Source of the DNA: Globisporangium splendens
Lineage: Eukaryota; Oomycota; Peronosporomycetes; Pythiales; Pythiaceae
DNA: 64,000 nucleotides
Assembly: GCA_006386115.1 (NCBI GenBank)
Contig: VFIW01000009.1
Location: 744,001-808,000 of the forward strand
Direction: 5' to 3'
Part shown: piece after piece, positions 11,001 to 20,204 of the stretch
Layout: every line of letters starts with the position of its first letter
Numbering within the stretch: the first letter of the stretch is position 1
Notes under the pieces: generated by a model
The model's input: the letters and a program-made list of their open reading frames with translations, nothing else
Database searches by the model: none
What the model was told of the DNA's origin: nothing
Position numbers and translations under genes: made by a program

Positions 11001-12827
11001 CTTCTTTTCGAGATCTGCCTCCAAGCGAGAGATCGTAACCTCGCGGTCTTCTACATCCTTGCGAAGGCTAGTGCATGCGTCTCGATACCCATCCACCGCT
11101 TCCTTCAGTTCACCACTGATTCGTTCATGCTTGTCAGCTTCCGTTGTCAGCAGCCTTACCTTCTCCACAAGATTCTTCATTTCTTGTTCTGTCGCGGTAT
11201 ACTCTTGCTCCAGCTCAGCAATTTTTCTATCATTCGCATTCTTAAGATCGACGAGTTCACGCTCTCGATCGTTCTTAATTTCAATAACCCGCGCTTCGAA
11301 CTCATCACGCTCACAAATGATTTCTGCTACTTGTGCTCGTTCATCTTCAAGTTGTTGTTGGCAGTCTGACAGCTTTGCTTGCAACTCGGAGTACTGCACC
11401 TGAAGCTCACGCAACGCAGTCTCACTTTCAGCATCGGCATTGCTCGTTGGATGACTGGATATAGGGGAACCGCTTGCATCGACTGCAAGTGGCGCAGCAG
11501 ACAGATCCTTCTCTTCTAACGCCGTCTCCAACGCAGCAATCGTCTCGTCTCGAGCCGTTAGCTCATTTTGCAGTGACACGACCCATTCATCATGCACAGA
11601 GTAGTGCTTTTGATTCTCTACCATCGAGTCATTTCGCTTCTGTTGCTCGTCGTGGAACTTGTTCTTCCACGTCTCCACGTCCGCCGCAAGCGCTTCCAGT
11701 TCGCTTTCCTTTTCGCTAAGCACGCGCTTCATCTCCTCACGCGACTTCTTCTCGGCCGCATACACTGCATGCAGCTTCGCCAACTCACGCTCGCTCTGCT
11801 CGTGGTACTGGATCTCCATCGTGCGCAATTGCTTTTCCAGCACACCGTTCTCGCTTTTCAGGATCTCGATATCTTCGCGCGCAATGAGGTATTCTTCCGC
11901 ATGCAGCTTCTTGGCTTCCGTCAACTGCTTGTGGAGCTGATCACACTCTACTTCTAAACGCTCCACGTCCGCACTCACGTCAGCACCCTTTGTCACCGCG
12001 TCGCGTTCGCGTTGCAAATGATCTGCGAGCTCCTGGACGTTGCTGTAATCGATGCATCCCGGAAACGAGCTCTGCAGGAATCGTTTCAGTTCCGAAAGTT
12101 CTGTGATCATGGCTGCCACTTTGTCCACGACACCACCAGCGCTGCTGCCATTCCCATCGTCTCCACGGCCACTTTCGCCATTTCCATCACCACCTTCTTC
12201 TTCTCGCGCTAACAGTTTACGCAGCATCTCCCACTGGATCTGAAATGTCTCCTGACTCGATATCAATGCGCTGATCTGGTGCTGCTGCTCTATGATGAAC
12301 CCGCAGCCGTTGCGCACGTACGCCGCCGATTGCTGCAATGCATTCGACGCATTCTCGTTCCCTTTCGCCTTCATCTCGTCGCTCTTCTTACTGAGCATCT
12401 TCTCCACGCGCGTCAGCTTCGAGATCAAGTCCTGCTGCTGCGACGACTGATAGTGATGAACCGATCCCGCGACGCTGCCGCCGCCATTGTAGATGCTGCC
12501 GACCTCGTACATGCTCATCATACTCATGATACTGCTGGCGCTGCTGTTCCTTCGCAACCGCGCTCTCGGCGCTCCATCAGCACCGCTACTCTCCGTCGAA
12601 GAACTCGCGTGCGCCGCTGAGACCTCAGCGGATTGCTGCCGCACCGTCAGCAGCCGCTTCTGCTCCACGAGCACGGCGGCCGCGTGGCGTAGGTCGTTCA
12701 CGGACTCGGTGAGCGACTGCGCGGCACCAGCATTGCCCCGCGCGCGCGCCTCCTGCGCCTTCTGCAGCAGCTTGTCGGCCACCTGCTGCACGCGCGCGCC
12801 CAGCGCCACAGCGTCCATCGCGTCCAT
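8052..12827 (-). CDS. Giant coiled-coil protein with C-terminal GOLD domain
   Basis: A single uninterrupted frame of 1,591 residues from the ATG at 12827. An upstream in-frame extension exists, but this ATG follows a purine-rich leader and starts MDAMDAV. Residues about 200-1300 are almost continuous heptad coiled coil. At about 1325-1432 a beta-rich segment has the hallmarks of a GOLD domain: VIKAGSSFKLPVF, GWRVVWKFTV, DVGFALVDQRG, SGVYNVD and LLFEWDNSFSWLTEKTLDY. A second coiled coil follows to the C-terminus. GOLD domains occur in Golgi and vesicle-trafficking adaptors, so a tethering role at endomembranes is a reasonable inference. The N-terminus carries two related copies of a roughly 48-residue helical motif (about 12-60 and 133-187). 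No transmembrane segment or signal peptide is seen. Confidence 0.85.
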   Translation of the reverse strand: MDAMDAVALGARVQQVADKLLQKAQEARARGNAGAAQSLTESVNDLRHAAAVLVEQKRLLTVRQQSAEVSAAHASSSTESSGADGAPRARLRRNSSASSIMSMMSMYEVGSIYNGGGSVAGSVHHYQSSQQQDLISKLTRVEKMLSKKSDEMKAKGNENASNALQQSAAYVRNGCGFIIEQQHQISALISSQETFQIQWEMLRKLLAREEEGGDGNGESGRGDDGNGSSAGGVVDKVAAMITELSELKRFLQSSFPGCIDYSNVQELADHLQRERDAVTKGADVSADVERLEVECDQLHKQLTEAKKLHAEEYLIAREDIEILKSENGVLEKQLRTMEIQYHEQSERELAKLHAVYAAEKKSREEMKRVLSEKESELEALAADVETWKNKFHDEQQKRNDSMVENQKHYSVHDEWVVSLQNELTARDETIAALETALEEKDLSAAPLAVDASGSPISSHPTSNADAESETALRELQVQYSELQAKLSDCQQQLEDERAQVAEIICERDEFEARVIEIKNDRERELVDLKNANDRKIAELEQEYTATEQEMKNLVEKVRLLTTEADKHERISGELKEAVDGYRDACTSLRKDVEDREVTISRLEADLEKKQEAVNGDLHELDAKLAAVRSDILELTKCLESSANDVPDAIANSLGELLLYEAGGLRNALIVHLKEYGVLKNKADQLHLAEQVVRESVDGFLSACTSYFGNNPGNDRTEQLNHVELSIAAALEETKSVQKELADKVEAEQNLRQQLEGMKELQHNYDSSTYTIHRLKEQVEALEKAKSDLESEIQECKSKSMDDAGKETERAKELEELQQRLKDVEGEFERYRTRSHTALKKIEKRAELLNGMRRENEQLKKQFEESVLQYQEVLESERRYTESLHEATRTQDMMREEFQQRMAELTDELEQYKVQVPKLVEEHQQKQRELDDAKQAVAKLVQEKQELADSKQQFFEQEKEAVEAELASLTLQFQKKEEEVAVLTKEVEEQQKQSQAHLAELEQRASECEKLKVELCESGNSKSHYQLASARSATDDAKLRIEQPKLQEVVSVEKADSERTVAILESQIHQLEIELAASKEEICHLSRTIEEQAAGQGVSPNASLVNETEPRTKEPVLQEDAEIVRLQEEKTALVAKQKEQQVRISQLQSQIAAFELKVDVLETQLESLQNRDDQDSSTSQQATPVQKLDSAKDELIKELRHQVLDLQEQLQVFEEEQAARELEEEKEELQEMQAARLELKKQNENVIKLKQRKALVMNFKQHLKTAVKELQHGLDEHSAAFRDACEYRDSYKSVIREATENQNPNEAAGENAESAVPVETPIRQKKKVDEFEEYLVMNSGVVIKAGSSFKLPVFCEKKGWRVVWKFTVKEESADVGFALVDQRGNKTVVAPDRVNELSGVYNVDTDATTLLFEWDNSFSWLTEKTLDYHVSVQEPLTPAKQVVKAQERSIHHSSQQLRDGIAILATEATRRTELKHAAERLRQSEQEKETYLQQFLARKDDIANQKSDLQAKMEVLKNALGEMFTEQDEIEEDAKALEKAWDGAIAEQEDAETTIRLAETSQLELLAQELEEQIQRLEQQLLSVQDQQKSTA

Positions 12828-13700
12828 CTCTCTCGCCTCCCCTCTCTCGCCTTCCGCAGTATCCAAAAGGGTCCCCCTTGCTTCTTCTCTGTCTAGCGAC
12901 GTTGAACGCAGAAAGCACACACAACCGGCGACACTAAACTAAGGTTTGCCACACTAACTTAGTGATGCAATGTGAAGAATATTACTTTGGTGCATGATGT
13001 GGGACACGTCATTTTGGGTGCATTGAGGTTGGCAATTGGGAGGATGAGCAGCTGAGAGAAGAGAGGGAATTGCCCAAAGTTCAGTTCACATTGCAGCGTT
13101 TGTAGCCTCAGATCAGCAGCACCTTCGCGCAGCACAATGGAGACCTTGACGGGACCAAAAGGCATCCATTTCGTTTCGCTCCATGCAGGTTGCTGTTGTG
13201 AGACTGTCAGCAGTTGATAACTGCATACAATAGGAATGATCGCGCGTGAATCCCCAAATGGGCTGACGGTCCGTGTCACTTGTGCAGAGGCTTCAAGATT
13301 TTCGAACGGAGAGGGACGGACTTGGGGACCATTACGCACAGTGCGCCAAATCGGCCATTGGCCATAATACCACTTATTGGCTGAAAATATACATTATCAT
13401 ATAACTATTGGTTGAAATGAGGGAATGCGTCTATTTCTAACCAATGAGGAGAGAGGATACCCACCCTTTACGATCACGCGACATTTTGGCATGTGCAAAG
13501 CGCAAGAGAGTGTGTCTCTCGAGGTGCGCCTGCGCGTGTGTGTTTTACTGCTGCTTCTAGCGTCTATCGACCTCATCGCGCTCGCGTGCCTGCACCTGTA
13601 ACCAGGAGGACGTGGAGTCGCGCTGACCGATACCAATTCGAGCTTCCTTCCCCGCGCCAAACGACCTCTCTCCTCCCTCATATTTTGACTACCGGCAGTC
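12828..13700. other. Divergent intergenic region
   Basis: It separates the minus-strand GOLD gene from the plus-strand FYVE-like gene. Short minus-strand ORFs here show no recognisable protein character. The stretch just upstream of 13701 is pyrimidine-rich, as expected for a 5' leader. Nothing else is supported. Confidence 0.5.
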
Positions 13701-14966
13701 ATGGATCGAGACTTTCTGCACGCGATCAACGGCGACTGGGACGCGCTGCTGGCCGCGATGCGCGAGTCGCGCTCGCTCGTGCACCGCACCGACTCGAGCG
13801 GCATGTCGATCCTGCATTGGATCTGTCTGCACCAGGACATCCCGACCGACGTCGTGATCAAGGTCGTGTTCGCCAACCCGCACGCCGTGCGGCTGCGCAA
13901 CGACGCCGGCCACCTGCCGATCGACCTCGCGGTCCAAGCCGAATGCAGCGAGCGCACGCTCGAGATCCTGCGTGCAGCGTACAGCGGCGCGGGGGAGCAC
14001 GTGGAGGAGCCCGAGCCGCCGCTCGTCGAGATGGAATTCGGCCACTCGTACTTCGACAACAACAGTATGCTGCTCAACCAGCCGCTCCCGTCCCACTTCG
14101 AGCAGCCACGCCACGTACAGAGCCCTCCTGCTGGGGGCTACCACCGCTATGGGGATGAACCATCGCACCAAATGACCATGTACGGCAACAACAACAATGA
14201 CCACGACAGCCGCAGCTTCCGGGGACGCAACGAAAGCAGGGACTACCCAGAGGACGACGACGACCGGTACTCTGCGCGACCACCGCCGCACACGCCCGCG
14301 CCGTCGAGCGTTCGCTCTCGACGCCCGTCGATGCCGCAGCCTCGCCAACAGGACAGCAAGCCGCTGCACGCCATTTATTCCGACCAGATCGGCACGGACC
14401 CTCGCGACCGCGCGCGCAGCCAGTCGACCGGCAGCACGTACCATTCCATGGCGCTCACGGAGCAGCGGCTGCAGCAGCGCGAGCAGGACCTGATCTCGTA
14501 CGCGACCGAAGACCACCACAACGACCACCTCTTCGAGACGGCGCTGGGCAAACCCGACATGAACATGATCCTGGGCGGCGTGCCGTCGTCGTCTCAGCCT
14601 GCAGACGCATGGGGCAAAGTTGGCGCCAAGGGTCAGAAGCCGCGCACGCAGTCGAGCTTCCCGCCGCGATGGAAGCAATCGCGCAGCTGCCATGTGTGCG
14701 CGACGCAGTTCTCGATGCTCACGAAGCGGCGCCACCACTGCCGCAACTGCGGGCAGAGCGTGTGCGGCGGTCACTCGACGAACCGTGTGTCGCTGCCCAA
14801 GTACGGGCTGCTCGACCCGCAGCGGATCTGCGATAAGTGCTTCTTGAGCGGCCACCACATGGCGGCCGTGCTCCCGCAGGGCAGCAGCAGCTTCGGCATC
14901 AACAGCATCGCGAGCAGCCAGACGTCGTCGTACCAGCCGTCGCCGCAGGTCGCGTACGGACGGTAG
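13701..14966 (+). CDS. Ankyrin-repeat protein with FYVE-like zinc finger
   Basis: Intronless, 421 residues. Residues 1-95 hold ankyrin-type helices (MSILHWICLHQDIP, VRLRNDAGHLPIDLAVQAE). Residues 100-310 are disordered and rich in Ser, Pro, Arg and Asn. From about residue 330 comes an FYVE-type double zinc finger: CHVCATQFS, the basic motif RRHHCRNCG, CGGH and a closing RICDKC. In classical FYVE domains a WxxD motif precedes the first Cys pair and the basic patch binds phosphatidylinositol 3-phosphate. Here the position reads WKQSRSC, so the WxxD aspartate is missing while the basic patch is kept. Endosomal membrane recruitment is likely but not certain. Confidence 0.85.
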   Translation: MDRDFLHAINGDWDALLAAMRESRSLVHRTDSSGMSILHWICLHQDIPTDVVIKVVFANPHAVRLRNDAGHLPIDLAVQAECSERTLEILRAAYSGAGEHVEEPEPPLVEMEFGHSYFDNNSMLLNQPLPSHFEQPRHVQSPPAGGYHRYGDEPSHQMTMYGNNNNDHDSRSFRGRNESRDYPEDDDDRYSARPPPHTPAPSSVRSRRPSMPQPRQQDSKPLHAIYSDQIGTDPRDRARSQSTGSTYHSMALTEQRLQQREQDLISYATEDHHNDHLFETALGKPDMNMILGGVPSSSQPADAWGKVGAKGQKPRTQSSFPPRWKQSRSCHVCATQFSMLTKRRHHCRNCGQSVCGGHSTNRVSLPKYGLLDPQRICDKCFLSGHHMAAVLPQGSSSFGINSIASSQTSSYQPSPQVAYGR

Positions 14967-15167
14967 ACCCGTCCATACACGCTTAGTATACGCTCGCTCG
15001 CTTCATATATTCGTCTCCATTTTTGCACCAACGAGGGAGCCCTCCATGCAGTGCACTAACCTTTAGTATTGCGGTCCTCTCTATATAACTTCCGATCAAG
15101 TCGCATCTCCCTCTAATAGAGCGCCCTCTTTCTCGTCTTTGCATTTGGATTCGAGGTGTTAAGGAAG

Positions 15168-15640
15168 ATGGCGGACGCGACGGAGAAGGAGGAGCCCGGT
15201 TGCTGGCAGAAGAAGGCCGCGTACGTGTCTAATGTATAAGAATATGGATGTGGCGCAGCAAGTGCTCTTGTGTGTGGCTGACGTGTGTGTGTGCTGCTGT
15301 CGTGTGCTGGTTCTGCAGCTACGAGCAGTGTTTTGACCAGTGGTACAAGGACGTCTTCCTCCAGCACAAAGCCAACGGCGTCGCCGGCTGCCAAGAGGAG
15401 TACAAGGCTTACTGGACGTGCTTCATGGTACGAACTCCCTCCTGTGCTATGTGAGTTTGTGTGCTTGCGTCTGACGCTTCTTGTCCACTCACTGCTGTTG
15501 TGATTGCCGCCATGCAGAAGGAACTGCGGAAGGAAAAAGTGCTTGTGGAAGGCATCAAGTCGGTGATGCCGGAGGAAGCGAAAGCGCGCTGGACGACGCA
15601 AATGGACCGCGAAGAGCAGCACACAGAGAACAAGAAATAG
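15168..15640 (+). CDS. TRIAP1: TRIAP1/Mdm35-type twin CX9C protein
   Basis: Small intermembrane-space protein of the TRIAP1 (p53CSV)/Mdm35 family, which in yeast and human partners Ups/PRELI lipid-transfer proteins that move phosphatidic acid for cardiolipin synthesis. Three exons: 15168-15220, 15319-15427 and 15518-15640, about 94 residues. The two CX9C motifs are plain: CWQKKAAYEQC and CQEEYKAYWTC. They are separated by the family-typical helix FDQWYKDVFLQH. They fit Mia40-dependent oxidative import, so no cleavable presequence is expected. The downstream KELRKEKVLVEGIK parallels the family's KEKEIPIEGL segment. It ends 92 bp from the convergent oxygenase gene. Confidence 0.92.
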
Positions 15641-15732
15641 AGCACTCGTTATTGCAGCCATTACTTTGCTGTTGCTGTCGTGTATTTGCGTGTGCGTTTC
15701 AATGGTAAATTGCCTAGGCTGATAGCAAGATT

Positions 15733-16905
15733 TTAGCGTTGCACGCCCGCCCATTTCGCCATGATGTAGTCGCCAAAGCAGCCGTCGACCTTCTTGACGG
15801 TGCCGTCGAGCAGGTTGTTGAACGACTGCACCTGGTCGCCGCGGTTGCCGCCGATGCGATCTTGCTGTAGCGACGGGATCACGGCGTCAAAGTCCGGGTA
15901 GTAGAAGAACACCATCGAGTACCGCTCGCGGTCGGCGGCCACGACGCGGTGGATCGGCGACACACACTTGCCGTTCGTGATGAGTGAGAGGTAGTCGCCC
16001 GCGTTCGCGACGACCGTGCCGGGGATGTACGGCACGTCGATCCACTCGTCCTTGTGGAAGATTTGGAGGCCGCCAACCGGGTCTTGCAGGATCAACGTCA
16101 GGAACCCCCAGTCCGTGTGCGGACTCGAGCCGATGAACTCAAAGCCCTCGGGTGCCGGCTGCCCGAACTTCTCGTACGGGAAGTAGTGGAACGCGCGCAT
16201 GATCGAGATCGTGTCGCCCTGCTGGCAGAACTTGTCGAGAAAGTTCGCGTCCGAGTACACGCTTTTGCCCAGGTGTTTGGAGACGCTGCGCGACGCCTGC
16301 ACCATCTTGGCGTAGAATTCGTTCATTGTGGCTTTGCGCGATGCGTCCCACCCGCCAGAGCTGCTTGTCTGTGGCGGCCACACGTTCGCGCCTTGGAGAC
16401 CGTTGGCAAACGAGGTCTTGCCCTGCTCCCATTCGTAGCCGTAGGAGAACGCCTCCTTCACCTCGATGCGCTCTTGACTGCCGCTTTCCTTGCCGATGCC
16501 GATGTACCCGCGCGTGAAGCCCTGGCCGTTCTGCACCACTGGAATCGCCGTTTTCGTGTCCTCGGGCAGCGCGAAAAACGATTGCGCACTCGCCAACGTC
16601 GCGCTCTCCAGCGCGCTCGTGATCCCGTGGCCTGTAGCACATTCCAAGCAATTCGTATAAGAGCACCCACTCACTGGTTAGAACTACGCCATCTAGTGCT
16701 TCTTGTGCAGAAGTCGCAGCACAGAAGCTCCACCTGTGAGATAGCAGCAGCCGAATTCTTCAAACGCCCGAGCGAGTTGGTCGCCCTGCGCGTCGTCGAG
16801 CGAGATGATCGGCAGCGTCTTCGTGGACATCACGGTGCTTATGGCGCGTGAAAGAGATTGGCGCAGAGGTGCTTTCGTTCGTGCGAGCTGTCGAGCTGCC
16901 CACAT
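15733..16905 (-). CDS. 2-oxoglutarate/Fe(II)-dependent dioxygenase (isopenicillin N synthase-like)
   Basis: Two exons: 16905-16734 and 16631-15733, one GT-AG intron. The C-terminal catalytic core has the Fe(II) ligands HTD (in SSPHTDWGFLTL) and the distal His in VSPIHRVV, followed by the 2-oxoglutarate-binding Arg in RYSMVFFY. The N-terminal DIOX_N part reads LPIISLDDAQ and AFEEFGCCYLTG. The substrate cannot be deduced. Two in-frame starts are possible: 16830 (MSTKTLP, cytosolic) and 16905, which adds 25 residues (MWAARQLARTKAPLRQSL...) rich in Arg, Ser and Ala without acids, the look of a mitochondrial presequence. The longer form is given here. The family is certain; start and localisation are not. 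Confidence 0.88.
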
Positions 16906-17528
16906 GAACCTGCTTGCGTCGCAACTGGTGTTCTTTTGAAGTGATGAGCCGTTTGATGGGCTTGAGCTTGAAGTCCTCAAAACAACAAGCCGAGCCGAGC
17001 CAACATCGGCTCGTGGGCTCAGCTCGTTGGTCGGTTCTGACTATAGTTCACAGAATAAATGCTGTATGGAGCAGTGTTTCCGTGAATTACGAGCAGATGA
17101 GGGACGATAAACTCAAGCAGATGCTCGACCTCACATTGCGAGCAGCAGCAGCCAGCATCTATGTCTTGAGTGTGTTGTGAGCGCTTGTGCGCTGCCAACC
17201 AAATTTGATTGGTGGCAGTGCCATTGATGACAGTTGCCAGTGTCTCGTTCTCAATGGCGTACTGCGTGGTGTTGTGGTGGTCAAGGAAATACTTGCTGTC
17301 AACTGCTTCTCAATCTCGCGATGCGCTCCTTCCTCTGGGGGAGAGTGACGGGATGACTGTGGCAGCCGCCGCTAAACTCTAGGCTGAGCCCACACAGGGT
17401 ACTGCATCTTAGAGCATGGATATTAAAGTTCGGTAACCTAACATAATACACCTCACCATGAAACTGAAAACTGCCGTGAGCTGCTTCTTTTTCATGGAAA
17501 TAGAGCTCGTGCTCAAAATCCTGTACCA
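16906..17528. other. Intergenic; GC-rich AGCCGAGCCGAGCC motif
   Basis: No intact gene. At 16987-17030 lies a motif (AGCCGAGCCGAGCCAA ... CGGCTCGTGGGCTCAGCTC) that recurs at 18386-18437. The segment just before 17529 has a short plus-strand frame (FFMEIELVLKILY) that could be a relic of the kinase fragment found beyond the solo LTR. This is weak. Confidence 0.4.
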
Positions 17529-18179
17529 TGTAATGGGCTATACCTAGCCATTACACAAAGGTGGATCTGTTCTCAGATCTAGTGTGCCACACACCACCTT
17601 CAGTGTGCATTGTGGAGATACAAATAACAAAGGGGTTACGGTACGACAGTCCCCACATGCACATGTGACGTCATCCCATGACGTCACGAGCGCTCTCTGT
17701 GCTGATCAGTGCAGAATGTTGTTCACATGTACTAATCAGTACAGAGTGATGACATCCATGTACTAATCAAGTACTGAGTGATGGTTCCTACTTGGGAAAC
17801 TGCACTGGTGATGAGACCGACGTGTGTCTGCCACCTGAAGTGAGTGGCTGTAGCCAATCACTTTGCAGGGAATTTTCCACGGGACTTCAAGTTCAAGCTT
17901 CTCGAAGATCTCGTGGGTTCAACCTCAGTGTACCCAAGGTTTTATATATCAGATTCATAGGTTTTATTGTGTATGTTTAGGTTTTAGTTATAAAACCTGT
18001 AGGATCCCTTGGGGTTCATTTACAAGTAGCGACAGGAACCATAAGCATTTTTAATTCAGTTGCAATTTTACCACCAAGCCCTCAAGTCTTCCTTCCTCCC
18101 TCCAAGTCGGGAGACGCTTCCTCTGGCACAAGCGTGTGTGCCGTGTTTTGGGGACTGTTGTGAACAGCTCCCCATTACA
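17529..18179 (+). mobile_element. Solo LTR of the family B Gypsy element
   Basis: Runs from TGTAATGGGC to CCCCATTACA and matches, in inverted orientation, the three LTRs at 37556-38174, 53128-53738 and 59769-60391. No internal retrotransposon sequence adjoins either side, so this is a solo LTR left by LTR-LTR recombination. It contains two perfect TGACGTCA palindromes (17666-17673, 17679-17686) and a TATATA box near 17942. The five bases on each side (tacca and gtctc) do not match, so the original target duplication has been lost or one flank was rearranged. Confidence 0.85.
17666..17686. promoter_or_regulatory. Paired CRE palindromes in family B LTR
   Basis: Two copies of TGACGTCA separated by five bases. 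The same pair with the same spacing is kept in all four LTR copies: 38017-38037, 53581-53601 and 60234-60254. TGACGTCA is the classic bZIP (CREB/ATF) site. Its position upstream of the TATA-like box suggests an enhancer in U3. Confidence 0.6.
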
Positions 18180-18425
18180 GTCTCAAGGACGTGCATCAGC
18201 TGGATGTTGTCCACAACGACTTGAAATGCGATAATATCTTAATTGGGGCTGATGGAGACACCACAATCACCGACTTTGGGTTGAGTTGCATCGTCAACAG
18301 CGCAGAGGTAAAGGTTGAAGTCAATCAGATGGTGGTCATCGCAAATTGGCTTTGGTGTGTGACGTTGCAGGGCTTGGCATTTGCTAAGCCGAGCCGAGCC
18401 AAATATTGCACACCGGCTCATTAGG
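18180..18425 (+). pseudogene. Protein kinase catalytic-loop fragment
   Basis: Directly after the solo LTR the plus strand encodes the kinase catalytic loop and DFG region: VVHNDLKCDNILIG and TITDFGLSCIVNSAE. The HxD motif is HND and the magnesium motif is DFG. The downstream homology fades (KVEVNQM, then unrelated residues to a stop at 18425) with no APE motif, and no N-lobe is seen. This is a fragment of a serine/threonine kinase of the type common in oomycetes, truncated by the LTR on its 5' side. It is not expected to be functional. Confidence 0.8.
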
Positions 18426-18480
18426 CTCAGCTCATGGAGCCAACTTCAAGAGCCTCTCTCTCTCTCTCTCTCTTACCAAA

Positions 18481-20068
18481 ATGGCTGCATCACGACGCAA
18501 TGCACTCACAGGCGCGTCCGACTGGCAGCGCGAGGAGAAACACAACTAGCAGCGCGACTACGCGGCGCAGCTGCAGGAACAGGTGGCATGCCGCTCTCAT
18601 GATCTTGCGTCCACTATGTGTGTGGGTGCTGAGCGCCTGTGACAATGTAGAGTAGATTCGCGTGAAAAATGCCGCCGCCGAAGCAGAAAAGGCGCGAAAG
18701 CAGCACGAGCAGCAGATGGAGTGAGAGATGGTGGTAATAAACTTTGTTCTTTATCAATTGAATACCAATAAGCCATTCGCACCAAACTGTGGATTTATGA
18801 GGACGCCGCACAGGATCGCGAGCGAGCAGCAAACGCGAAGCAAAAGGCGGTGCAGGCGCCACCACAGCAGCAGTATCAATACCAGCAGCACCCATTGGTA
18901 TCCTCACCTGGGAAATCCCCAACGCGCGCATTGTCGTTTCCGCAATCCGAGCCAGAAATGCAGCACTCGACCGCGATTCTCGGGTCTCCATCAAAGTCCC
19001 ACTGGCCAGCGAAGTCGAGCCAAATGCCAGGCGGTCAATATCCCAGCTTTGCGTTTCCCAACAGCAATCAGAATACCAACAGAAACCTTCTGAACACCAT
19101 GGACAACAATTTTCAACCTTCGCACACTCCTGGAGGCGGTCCTGCAGGCTCACCGCCAAAGTTCCTCCAACCAACGACGATGTACACGTACTCGTTTTCG
19201 AATACGCCGTCCATTTTCGAGACGCTTTTGCGCGAAAGTGAACGGCAAAGCGTCGCTGCGAGAGGCACGAGGTTCCATGAATCGATTGAAACACTGCAAC
19301 GGCTTACCAGCGAGGCAGGTAGACGTGACGCTGGCGCCCTGGATCTGCAATGTAGTGTCCCATCCTCACGCTCGTACGCTATTTACTCTCTGCTGCCCTC
19401 TAGATTGACCAGACGTGGAAGGAACGACGTGCCTCAGCCAAAGTAAGTCCGTGCCGAGTGTTGTATTACTCAGAGTGCACGAAAAAAATGAAGATGAACA
19501 ATGTTGTTTTTCCTACTGATTCCCCCTAGAATACCTACATGAAACCAGGCATCCTGAGCCAAAAGCTGCTGAAGAACCACAATTTCCATCGCCCTCGAAA
19601 TCGCAACAACAGCATTCGCCAACGAAACTCCACCAGCTGCGTGCATCTGTGGACTTGGAATCTCAGGTTTGTTGGTCGTTCGGAAGCACCATGCAAGCTT
19701 CATGGTTCTCGCTGTTAATATGGTTTTCGTGCTGTTCCCGAATACAACTGTATGCTTTCAGGACGAGCAAGAACTTGGGATCACCATAACAGGAAAGCTG
19801 GAGTCGGAGCTGGGGTAATGCTTCTTCTACTCCTGCATGCTCCTTGTTGCTGCTATCTCTCTGTACTGACGCAAATTCTATGATGTCAAACGTCAGGGGT
19901 TTGTGTGAAGAAAGTGTATTGATTCCGCTCTCGAAAGCGAAATCCGCACCCGCAGTTTCTCCACCTCGACGCTCGGTCTCCCCATTAAAATCACCGTCGT
20001 CGTCGACGCTGCACTCTCCTGTGCTGCGCCACCACATCGAACTGATGCATTTCACCGCCTCCGAGTAA
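18481..20068 (+). pseudogene. Coiled-coil (CSPP1/CCDC66-like) gene with damaged 5' part
   Basis: The opening segment from ATG 18481 (SDWQREEKHN then QRDYAAQLQEQ) resembles the repeats of centrosome/spindle-pole proteins such as CSPP1. An in-frame TAG at 18547-18549 interrupts it. The next piece (18654-18720, NAAAEAEKARKQHEQQ) and the following one (about 18800-19318, DRERAANAKQKAVQAPP then a Pro/Ser/Gln-rich region) do not join in one phase with a clean acceptor. From there downstream the exons join well: 19413-19442, 19530-19666, 19762-19814 and 19897-20068, ending in a Ser/Pro-rich tail. It is either a gene whose 5' half is decaying or one translated from an internal start. Function is inferred only from the coiled-coil style. 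Confidence 0.5.
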
Positions 20069-20204
20069 ACAGAAAAAAGATTGCGTAAGATGAACCAACA
20101 GTGGGGTGCTGTCCAGACTGATCCAGTTGAATTACGAATAAATTCCAAGGATGGGGACGCTTTGGCTAGTTGGTCGTACTGCTTTGGTGTTTTCAACGCT
20201 ACGC

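Noticed and set aside
12959..13339. A 126-codon minus-strand ORF in the GOLD/FYVE intergenic region
   Set aside because: No recognisable motif, no splice support and placed in a promoter region.
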